A stretch of DNA of 43,943 bases from Nemertoderma westbladi (taxonomy: Eukaryota; Xenacoelomorpha; Nemertodermatida; Nemertodermatidae). Made by a program: the position numbers and the translations under genes. Shown in pieces: positions 1 through 8,219 of the stretch (position 1 is its first letter; each line of letters starts with the position of its first letter). The notes under the pieces are model-generated. The model saw only the letters and a list, made by a program, of their open reading frames with translations, was not told the DNA's origin and did no database searches. The stretch is taken from assembly GCA_032718475.1 (NCBI GenBank), contig JAUCBJ010008307.1, positions 1 through 43,943 of the forward strand, in the 5' to 3' direction.

Positions 1-181
1 AATAAAATTAAACCGTCGAACCCAATCTCCCGGGAATATCCAGCGGGTGAATGGTCGCGCACGGATTGGTTTCGACTAGTGTAGTGAATCAAATACTTGT
101 CATAGGCTAAAAAGCGATTTAATATCTAGAAGACATCTTAATTTGGCGGGTTAAACTGCCAAAGGTCTGAAAGCGCGAACA
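1..181 (+). mobile_element. Right end of a BEL/Pao-type LTR (cut by window edge)
   Basis: These bases match the last ~180 bases of the complete LTR at 21938-23164, including the same terminal AAAGCGCGAACA. The copy is slightly diverged (for example GAATGGTCGCGCACGG against GAATGATCGCGCACCG). It is therefore another member of the same family, either a solo LTR or the 3' LTR of an element lying mostly to the left. The base after CA is at 182. The left part cannot be seen, so a target duplication cannot be checked. Confidence 0.85.
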
Positions 182-431
182 TAGCTGATGTTTTAATAAT
201 ATGTACTGGTATACAGGCTAGTAACAGATAGGAGGGCTTCGACTTTGACTATGAATACCAGTACATATCCCTAAACTTTTCTCACCGAGCTTAGCGTTGC
301 CCGCTGCACACATTCACTCTCATAAGTAACAGATGCGCTACTGTAGCTCACTCGTGCGATGATTAGCTAGCTAGCTACTGTCTCTGGGTATACTATGCAT
401 ACTTGGGTGTTACAAGCAATCGCTCTACCAA

Positions 432-528
<97 letters not shown>

Positions 529-676
529 ATTTCCCCAACTAGTTGTTGATTTAAAAAATATTCATAAATTTCTTCTCCCTCAATTTAATATATATATATA
601 TACCGGTATATATTTTACAGTAAAAAATCTCCACCACCAAACAACAACAATAAATTTCACTCTCTCTAATTATATT
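182..676. other. Non-coding flank between LTR end and polymerase element
   Basis: No gene is seen. The stretch holds a perfect 14-bp inverted repeat (199-212 with 255-268, ATATGTACTGGTAT), a GTTA microsatellite, and a short AT-rich tract. Around 616-660 and 675-715 there is an imperfect duplication of the 3' end of the following minus-strand gene (shared words TTTTACA and CCACCACCAAACAA). Confidence 0.6.
433..528. repeat. (GTTA)n microsatellite, about 24 units
   Basis: An uninterrupted GTTA tetranucleotide run of 96 bases. Confidence 0.97.
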
Positions 677-1165
677 TTACATCAAAAACCCACCACCAAA
701 CAATAATAAATTATTAACCAGTTTGTTGAATATAGGATAATATATATGAAATTTAAACGGAGAACACATTAATGTACATTTACCAGTATAGAAGCAGCAA
801 ACAACAATAATATTATTTATTCTGACTTTACAGTTATTGAATATTTCAGGGTCGTATGAAATTTCTAGTTTAACATTATCAAATATAACATAAAACCCGA
901 TATTGTTTATAAGTAACCTATAGATTACGGTGTCGATACTAAAAATATAAGTACACAAATTGATAGATTTAAAAATCAAATTAATGTTTGTTTTTTTGAA
1001 TATATGCTTTTTCACTTTATTAAAATTATATTTTCTACCGAGAATTGTTATTCGTCCATTTGTAAACATTAATATGGTTGCACCAAATACCTTATTTATA
1101 AACTGATTAGGTTTGAGTACAATTTTACCTGTCAATTGATTTTTTAATTCTTTTAAATTAATCAT
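677..1165 (-). CDS. Small protein with possible TATA-binding-protein-like repeat
   Basis: An intact 162-residue frame starts at an ATG 26 bases after the polymerase stop, in the same direction, as in a polycistronic viral cluster. Residues ~105-130 read YDPEIF, a short gap, KVRI, then a hydrophobic strand and TGKCTLMC. This follows the order of the TBP half-repeat (Y-x-PE-x-F, R, hydrophobic strand, S/T-GK-hydrophobic-TG). Near residues 27-45 an earlier hydrophobic strand followed by NGRITILGRK could be the matching part of a first half-repeat. TBP homologues occur in several large DNA viruses; I know of none as a standard part of Polintons. The fold is inferred by eye only. It could equally be an unrelated protein. 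It is rich in Asn, Ile and Phe, like the neighbouring genes. Confidence 0.45.
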   Translation of the reverse strand: MINLKELKNQLTGKIVLKPNQFINKVFGATILMFTNGRITILGRKYNFNKVKKHIFKKTNINLIFKSINLCTYIFSIDTVIYRLLINNIGFYVIFDNVKLEISYDPEIFNNCKVRINNIIVVCCFYTGKCTLMCSPFKFHIYYPIFNKLVNNLLLFGGGFLM

Positions 1166-1191
1166 AAATGATCTGCTTACAACTTATATTT

Positions 1192-2274
1192 TTATTTACT
1201 ATTTGATAATTCATCATCATCATCATCACCTTTCGGTTCTTCATAAATTGGTATATTTGATATTTTTATAGGTTTTTTGAGGTTTGTTTTATAGTGCACC
1301 CAAGGAAGTGATTGATTTTTATTAACCCAATAAAGTTTATCATCAAAGCTACTGAGTGCAAATTTATTTTGCTTTAAGGTATAAATACGATGTAATTTAG
1401 ATTGAAATCTGTGTATGTTTTTTTTTATTTCTTCATTTGAGTTATATGCTTTTAAATATTCTTCATGTGTAATATTCATTTCCACAACAGCTCTTGTAAT
1501 ACCTTTTGCTCTACGAATATTTTTGTTATTCCATTCCAAAATTGAATATAATTTTGGTCTTAAAAATACTGCTTGTTTAATTTCACGTGAGGCTAGTTCA
1601 TCTTTACAGTAATAAAGTCTCGATTTATTTTTATTACTATAAAGCGGGTGATCCTTGGGGTAATTGGATATATCTAAAATATTATTTTTAATTAATGCTT
1701 TTAAAAAATTATTCTGCGATGTATTATAATAACAACCTATTAATGAGTCTGTATCTGATGCGGCAATTTCAATAAGGCAGTTTAATTCTTTCTCAATAGG
1801 TAGCAATTTATCGTAGTACAGCTCATACATATCAAGTTTAGCCAAATCCAACACGGCGCTACCAATAAATATAGGCTTATCGAGAGTTATAGAGTCTTTC
1901 ACTAATAAATGTCCTGATAATGTATTATTGTATATTATAAATTTTTCATGATTAATACGATTCACCAATTGGTCACATTTATCATTGCTATTTGCGATAC
2001 GAAAATTACATCGGTCCCGTATCTTTTCTATTGACTTACCGAATAAAGAGTTATTAAGAAGCTTCGCGACAGCCGTTTCAATGTAACTTTTTGCTAGTCG
2101 CCTTTGATTAATATTAAAATCTATGTAATTTTTAAATACAAATTCTTGTTGAAAAGAATATTTATGTAGTTTAGTAACAATTAATCCTTGTTTTATATAA
2201 AATTTTAACAGTTTCAAATGTAAATGATAAAATTCTTTATCAAATTGTGTCAGCAAGAGTTTTGGTGTAGACAT
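1192..2274 (-). pseudogene. PolB block: palm/thumb with motifs B and C
   Basis: A 360-residue open block, C-terminal part of the polymerase. Motif B (KLLNNSLFGKSIE, residues ~71-83) and the catalytic DTDS (~174-177) are intact. A short run of Asp residues and SNSK close the protein. The block begins just after the in-frame TAG at 2307-2305 and is in the same frame as the upstream block, so the ATG at 2274 need not be a real start. Confidence 0.88.
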
Positions 2275-2304
2275 CTTATATTTACTGGAGGTACCTCTTT
2301 GTAT

Positions 2305-3045
2305 CTATAAGTTATTAAATTGTTCCCTCATATAAGGTGAAAGCATTGATTCATTTATACTTAAATGCTCTGGGGCTAACGGTAATTGTAATGTTTGATC
2401 GTGAATTGCTTTGGGGTAATTTAAATCACATATTAAAAAATATCCAGTAGATCCGTCATTGTCTAAATCTACCAAGTACTCGATTAGTTTTTCTGGAATT
2501 TCATTCTCTAAATGTTTAATACTTACTTCTTTGAATTGTGAGGTGGGTAGTTTTTTACTTAAATTCCCAGAATATAAAGAGTTGAAATCAATATTAAAAA
2601 TATGGCATTCTTCCTTAGTAGACTCATATGTACTTGTTTCGGGTATATTTGATTCTATATAATGCTTTTGACAAAATGAAACACCACCCCTAATTGATTT
2701 TTCAAAATCTCTATATGTCTGATAATCCTTTATTAATTCTATTTTACATTTATTATATTTTAGAGGGCAATCATAGGTAAATGACGCAATACTACAGTAA
2801 AAAACCACTTCTAAATCGTAATTTTGTTTACAAACATTCCTAAAATTCTCAAATATATCAGCAAGCAAACAAACATCGAGTTTTAAATAGGCTAAAAGAT
2901 AATCTTTGAGATTCACACAGTCAAATTCTACCCATGATAATCCTGCAAACCTATAATCTTCAATTGTACATGTTTTTTGACTTAAGTTACTAAAAAAATT
3001 ATTTATAGATCGTAAACCAGTATCATTAAATTTATTTATATCTGT
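2305..3045 (-). pseudogene. PolB block: exonuclease III and motif A
   Basis: Open between the TAG at 3048-3046 and the TAG at 2307-2305. It carries YLKLDVCLLADIFENFR (exonuclease III, Y-x3-D) and DFNSLYS (motif A, first catalytic Asp of the palm). The stretch just before 3048 reads FPYEY and belongs to the same frame, as is typical of this polymerase family. Confidence 0.85.
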
Positions 3046-3291
3046 CTAGTACTCGTATGGAAATACTCCTTTCCGATTAATTGTTGAGTTATTCAAGTTT
3101 GGATAAAAATATTTCATTTCTTGTAGAGTAATAGGTAAAATTGAGCTTATATCATGACTCGCTACATCCTTTGTTGAACACTCAACTAAATTACTTAGGG
3201 AAAAGCTTAAAAATTGATATGTGTCTAAGACACATAACTCAATTTTATTAGAAGTGTTTTTAATTGGGATAAATGCACTCAGTGAAATATA

Positions 3292-4213
3292 TCATTCTGT
3301 ATTTCTCGGTATAACCTTTATATCCCAATCCGTGTATTTCTTATCTCTAAATCTGGTTTGTAATATACAATGTATATCGTAATTATTGGCATTGTGCCCG
3401 CAAAGTACATACAGGTATCGTTTCAATGATAAACTCCGGTTACAACTATTACAAGATGCTGCAATATATTTACCTGTAATATGTGAATGATGTCTGTTTT
3501 TCCCTACATTATTATTTAAAGTAACATTACAATAGAAACAAAATTTTGTCTGTTCAAAATTTACAAAATCAATATTAGTAAATAATATAGTTTTATGGGT
3601 GTATATTTCTGACCAACAACATAATTCAGTTAAATCATTATATAATGAATCTAAGAAATCTTGAATACAATTATTATTATTTGACTTTACGAATGTTTTC
3701 AAATGACATTTTGGAGGATCAATTAATTCACTATTGGGAACAATTAAATAACTCACAGCACACGGTATATGCTCCTGTATAAATTGATTATTAACTGAGG
3801 GTTGTAAGATACATTCTATATCAAAGTAGGTGACAAACAATGGGGATAAGGTTCTATCTAAATTTGTAAAACTAATGTGTGTTCTTTTTTTATTAGGTAG
3901 TTTCTCTCGTTGACTTCTTCCTTGGTAGCAGGCGAGACGGTGTCGATGAAGAACTTCCGCTCGAAAAAAATGACCCAAACACCTTTCACAATATTTCCTA
4001 TTGTGGATATGAAGAGCTCTCGTATTCAGCAATCGATTCAAGTTAGTTATGCAAACATAATGATTCAGTTTAGGTACATTGTTATTTTTTACTACAAGTA
4101 ATATATTTAATAACTCTTTATCTGGTGTAATTTTACTAAACGGTGGTTGTCTTAATATAGATACAGGGGTGTGTTTGTTGTTGTTATTCCAACATAGTAA
4201 ATTAATTATTTAA
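3292..4213 (-). pseudogene. PolB block: finger-like stretch, exonuclease I and II
   Basis: Open from about 4165 to the TGA at 3294-3292. A small Cys/His stretch (CERC ... HRHRLAC) is followed by TYFDIE (exonuclease I) and CGHNANNYD (exonuclease II). Its upstream edge (4165-4214) is AT-rich and disrupted, and the frame differs from the block before it. Confidence 0.82.
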
Positions 4214-4693
4214 TTAATTAAGTTTAATCGCTAGCTGCCACTCTGTTGGATAATCATTTTTCCCGTTGTCAAAAATGAAATGACTCATATAATTTTTGTA
4301 CTGCGAAGTACGGTTTTTGTTGTTTTTCACTTTGCTACTAAATTTTGCGGCTATAATAGCCCATTTGAAACAGTCATTATCAGCCGATTGTATATTTATA
4401 ACACATCGTTTACTCGATAGAACCTTAGGTAATTCCATATATCCATGCCCCTTATATAGTAACGACCTACACTTAGATTCAGCTAATTTAATTTCAACTC
4501 TTAATAAAGATTTAATACGCCACCCCGAACCACGTGTGTTAAAGATGGCTATTTTTTGTAATATATTTTGCACCACATACTCAAACCATGTGTCAAAACT
4601 TTGTGATGAATCTACAGTATTAATAGCACCACCGGAAGAATTAAAATAAAAGGTTTCTAATTGCTCGCCTTCTGAAAAATGTGATCTGTACAT
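4214..4693 (-). pseudogene. PolB block: conserved N-terminal domain
   Basis: A 159-residue block with GSGW, a YMELP-like strand motif and CVINIQSADNDCFKWAI. These are conserved upstream of the exonuclease in many invertebrate transposon-type protein-primed polymerases. It overlaps the zinc-finger block in another frame; the shift lies in the T-run near 4680. Confidence 0.8.
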
Positions 4694-5225
4694 TTAGACC
4701 TAACCACAGTCTAAGAACATTCATTTCTTTCAATCTGTCTAATATTAACTGAAGAATATTACCTCGAATTTGCGCTAATGCTGTTTCTACATCTGGATAA
4801 TCTATAGAAGTTGGGAGTTCGTGGACATAAATTTCAAGACGATTATCGTGAGCTTCTTGTTCCCTCGTAAAAATTGTTGTGCATGTACCAAGAGCCACCC
4901 TTAAGTTTTTTCTGGATATTATATTCTTATGTTGCGAAAATTTACGCTTTCTTGTGTAGTAACATTTCAAGTGACAGTCGTGTCGTAAATAATCGTCATA
5001 TGTATACTCTTTATTACAGGTAGAACAAGTCAATTGATAGGTGCGGAACTCCATTTCTTTACAACCAGTAGTTGTAAAATGTCGTTTACAAATTTCGCTG
5101 CATGAAGTCACGACATGACACTTTAAACAAGAATAACCTTCAAAATGTGAGCGTAGGTGGCGTAAATAATTATGTCTAGTTACATTCATATGACAGAATG
5201 AACAACATATTGTTATTTTATCCAT
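4641..5225 (-). pseudogene. PolB N-terminus: C2H2/CxxC zinc fingers
   Basis: The frame starts at the ATG at 5225. Several zinc-binding pairs are visible: CCSFC...H..H..H, CLKC...C...H, and CSTC...H..C. The last ~16 residues before the stop follow the T-run frameshift and are out of the original frame. Fingers fused to this polymerase type suggest nucleic-acid binding at initiation, which is an inference. It could have been a separate gene, but the join with the next block at the frameshift favours fusion. Confidence 0.75.
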
Positions 5226-5415
5226 GTTGAAGTTTGTTTAGATAAATAATAATAATAATAAAATATCTCCAAAAATTAAAATAAAATGAAATGATATGAT
5301 ATTGACTACATCTAAACATTTATATGCTAGCGAGTGAAATAATTTTAAACCAATCACCAATCACCAATCGCTTATGGGTATTGGAAACCTTAAAGGGTTT
5401 AACTTATGATCAGGT
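5226..5415. other. AT-rich intergenic gap of polymerase element
   Basis: About 190 bases between the unknown gene and the zinc-finger/PolB start. It carries an AAT-repeat tract and a near-direct duplication CCAATCACCAATCACCAATCG. No gene is seen; it could hold the polymerase promoter. Confidence 0.5.
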
Positions 5416-6480
5416 TTACATGTTAGAATAATAATCTGGTTTCCATGGAGAATTAGTAACTGGATCTACTGGAACTAGGTTACCACCAACTTTCTGTTTC
5501 TTTGCAGGTGATGCGTTGGTTAATTTACTCGATGATCTTGGCTTCCGAGGTAATATTTCGGGAAAGACCTGTTGCGGTTGAGAGCAACTCTCTTCAACAT
5601 TCGGATTAGGTGATGGGATCTCTATGAATGCTTTAGGCTTATCCAAAAGAACAAAACCATCTACATTAGCTTCAGTAAGAGAAACACCATCCATTGCCTC
5701 TTTGAGAAAACTAATATGGGCTTTATCATTCAAGTAATGCAACTCAATAGAATTTCCGCCTGTGTCGACTTCAGTAGAATTATTGGTGTTGGTGATAATA
5801 ATTTTTTTATTATTGGTTTTAATCATTTTGAGACGGTCTGATAATTGAATGATATTTTTATCAAAAAGATGCTTGTCTGTTTCATCGATTTGGGTGTCCC
5901 ACTCTCGCAACAAAACGGTTAGTTCCTGATTTGACAAATTGAAACCTGTATAATAGTTAAAACCAACACTATCAGCGTATCTGAGGCCGATTTTCCATAA
6001 GCCAACATAGTTGGTTCCTTTAAAAGCTGTTACAAATCCAATAAACTCTGGATTTGATAATTCAATGTAGAATTGTTCGTTAATAATCTCTAGCGGTGGA
6101 GAGAGAAATTGCAATAATTTCCCTCTGTATTGAATTAGAACTTCAGTAAAAGCTTTGTTGAGAACTTTACATTTGCCTTGTTTCTGAACGTAAACATCAC
6201 CCGACGTAGGGTTGATAGAAATATTCAAATTTCCTCACGCAAAACGAAGAGCGGCATATATCCTACCTGGTATAATTGTTGGTCTGGATTGATGTTGGTT
6301 GTTGTTGGTTGTTTCTAGAATGTCTAGCAAATAGCGGGTATCTTGATAGGAAAAACAAATTAATTCGTTGTCCTCCTGAGATTCCACAATAAAATACTTG
6401 CTGTGAACGACGGTACAAGTATATTTATTGTAAGTAAATTTCCAGCTATTTGTTGCTCCGGTTTTTTGCGTTAAGGCCAT
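5416..6480 (-). pseudogene. Unknown element protein, one in-frame stop
   Basis: One frame runs from the ATG at 6480 to 5416 (about 354 codons), broken only by a TGA at 6237-6235. The downstream half has no ATG at its head, so the two halves are one gene. I do not recognise the family. Around residues ~150-200 the pattern FKGTNYVGLW ... YYTGFNLSNQELTVLL loosely follows the PC4/p15 single-strand-DNA-binding fold (FKG-x-x-YV ... G-x-x-L-x-x-x-x). The C-terminal third is rich in Pro, Ser and Lys and has a nuclear-localisation-like SPAKKQKV. A role as a DNA-binding accessory to the adjacent polymerase is an inference from position and this weak resemblance. Confidence 0.55.
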
Positions 6481-6575
6481 AATAATAATAAATACGAAAA
6501 ATATTACAAGTGATAAATTTTAAACCATATCGCTGTAATAAATTGACACCATAGTTCTCACTCTAAAATTGTGAT

Positions 6576-6835
6576 GGTCGGAAAACGACACCAGATAAAA
6601 TGATAGTGACTCACTCATTGGAGTTGTAAAACCAGTAAAAAAAAATTGGTAAAACAATAGAGAAGATACGAGATCGCATTTCTCATTGCTATTAGTAATA
6701 CGGAAATTACAACGATTCTAATAGCAATGAGAAATGTGATCTCGTCTCTTCTCTATTGTTTTACCAATTTTTTTTACTGGTTTTACAACTCCAATGTCGG
6801 AATCAATATCATTTATGAGGTGTTGTTTTCCGACC
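6576..6835. repeat. Large inverted repeat (hairpin) beside the polymerase element
   Basis: The inner arms 6617-6695 and 6718-6795 are almost perfect complements (79 and 78 bases) with a 22-base loop. A second, outer pair lies at 6576-6592 and 6819-6835 (16 of 17 match). On the minus strand the loop and inner left arm encode CNFRITNSNEKC, closely matching CNFRIANSNDKC of the polymerase near 2010-1970. The repeat therefore includes a piece of a second polymerase-like gene. Confidence 0.93.
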
Positions 6836-8000
6836 AACGAATATACAACGAGTAAGATAATGAAGAAATTATTAAGGAAATAACACAATTTCAGATTGAG
6901 AACAAAAAAATTAGATATGGTATCAATATATTACCATGAAGATTACAAGTGATGAATTTTAATAAAAACATTCAGTTATATAATAATTTCTGAATATGTG
7001 ATGTGGCATAATCAACGTTGAATAAGAAAAGAGATGGGATGTGGCATAATCAACGACGAATAAGAAAAGAGATGGGATGCAATGTGGATGAATGGTTGGT
7101 TGGTTGGTTGGTTGCGTGGGTAGGAAATACGTGTACGAATATGAATCATTGGGTTATGCGTAATAATAATAATAATAATCAATAATTATAATAAAAACGC
7201 GCAGAATAATGTTAGTAGCCTTTCAATATGGTACAGTTGCTGTGGGTTAGGTTAGGTTGAGTAACTATGGAAATGCGAGAACGTGTACGTGACGCGTAGC
7301 GGAATTTCATATATCATACTGGTGTTGGTTGGTTGGTTGGTTTGGTGACAGCAGTCGAGTAGCTCTAGCGGTGGGTAAATCGATGAGTTGGCAATCGATA
7401 TAATATAATAGCGTGGCGTGGCGTGGTATATGCGTGGTGTGCGTAGATGGCCACGTCGTCCGTGACTGACTCTATCGTTGTCATCATATACAGTATGTGG
7501 TAGCGAGGCGAAAAGGAGTAACCGGAGGGCTAGGCAAGCATCGCTGTTGGTTGGTTGGTTGGTAGGTAACAGCAGTCGAGTAGCGATGGGTAGGTGTGGG
7601 GGCTAGCCATGCATCGTGAGGTTAGGCTACGCGAAGATGAATATCAATGATTGGTTGATGCAACGACGCGAATCAATACTGACGGTTGGTAACAGCAGTC
7701 GAGTAAGGCATGCATCGCGAGGTTAGGCTACGCGTAGGTGAATATCGATTATGCAACGACGCGAATCAATACTGACAGTGGCAGATGGTCATTAAACACC
7801 GCTTTTAACACCGGAATTTAGCATTTTGAATAGTCCTCCGAGATATCTCCCATAGACTAAGCTAGGGAGGCGGTGTGGAGGGACCCTCTTCCTCTACTAC
7901 TCACATATTCACAGAAAAAATACCAACTCAATATAATATTCTCACATTATATATAACTCAACTCAACTCAACTCAACTCAATAACAACAATATAACTCAC
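6836..8000. repeat. Non-coding stretch with GGTT arrays and short duplications
   Basis: No gene is seen. There is a 38-bp tandem pair (7000-7037 and 7038-7075), GGTT runs near 7088-7115, 7323-7342 and 7546-7562, repeated ACAGCAGTCGAGTA modules (three copies), and an imperfect duplication of a module with GGTTAGGCTACGCG and CGACGCGAATCAATACTGAC (7620-7700 and 7715-7778). A CTCAA run lies at 7957-7980. The right edge abuts the GALNT exon 9 donor, so at least part is GALNT intron 9. Confidence 0.7.
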
Positions 8001-8219
8001 ATTGTGATTGTAATTCCATTGGTGTTTTGGTTGTTTATTCATACAATGTTCTATAACAGGTCGGTTATTGTTGATCTCCAAACAATCTCGCACACTACGA
8101 ATCCCCCCTCCCTTAGTGACGGCCCAGAATTGGCCGTTACCTTTACCATGGCAACGGGAAGGTTGTGGGTGGGTCGAGTTCGATATATCCAAACAAAAGG
8201 ATGTCTCATTGTGTACCAA
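8001..8219 (-). CDS. GALNT exon 9: ricin-type lectin repeats
   Basis: Acceptor CTTTCAG, donor GTGAGT, both phase 0. It shows FCLD, C-H-x-x-x-G-N-G-Q-F-W, a second DCLEI, and QWNY, giving two QxW-type repeats. A third repeat would be expected in a further exon, not found in the window. Confidence 0.9.

Larger units (their letters stand above)
1192..5225 (-). pseudogene. Family B DNA polymerase with N-terminal zinc fingers, decayed
   Basis: The predicted product is a protein-primed type DNA polymerase. In order the sequence shows Cys/His fingers (5225-~4960); the conserved upstream domain with GSGW and INIQSADNDCFKWAI; a Cys/His finger-like stretch (CERC...H...H); exonuclease I (FDIE); exonuclease II (HNANNYD); exonuclease III (YLKLDV); motif A (DFNSLYS); motif B (KLLNNSLFG); and motif C (DTDS). 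It ends in an Asp-rich tail. From about 4165 to 1192 one frame is kept, broken only by in-frame stops at 3294-3292 (TGA), 3048-3046 (TAG) and 2307-2305 (TAG). Upstream there is a frameshift in a T-run near 4680 and a second disruption near 4165-4214. All polymerase and exonuclease motifs can still be recognised, so decay is recent, or the stops are recoded, which is less likely. Confidence 0.88.
677..6835 (-). mobile_element. Compact family B DNA polymerase-encoding element (Polinton/adintovirus-like relic)
   Basis: All recognisable genes here lie on the minus strand and are tightly packed. In reading order they are an unknown protein (6480-5416), a zinc-finger/PolB reading frame (5225-1192), and a small protein starting 26 bases further on (1165-677). 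The polymerase belongs to the protein-primed type known from Polintons, adintoviruses and bidnaviruses. No major capsid, packaging ATPase, protease or retroviral-type integrase is present, so it is not a complete Polinton. A strong inverted repeat (6576-6835) lies 5' of the first gene and may be a terminus. The boundaries are inferred; I found no matching terminal repeat on the left. Several stop codons and two frameshifts show the copy is decayed. Confidence 0.6.

Noticed and set aside
3292-6237. TGA read as Trp (alternative genetic code)
   Set aside because: TAG stops interrupt the same genes, and the TGA in PolB is not at a site where Trp is expected. The host GALNT and Gag frames follow the standard code.
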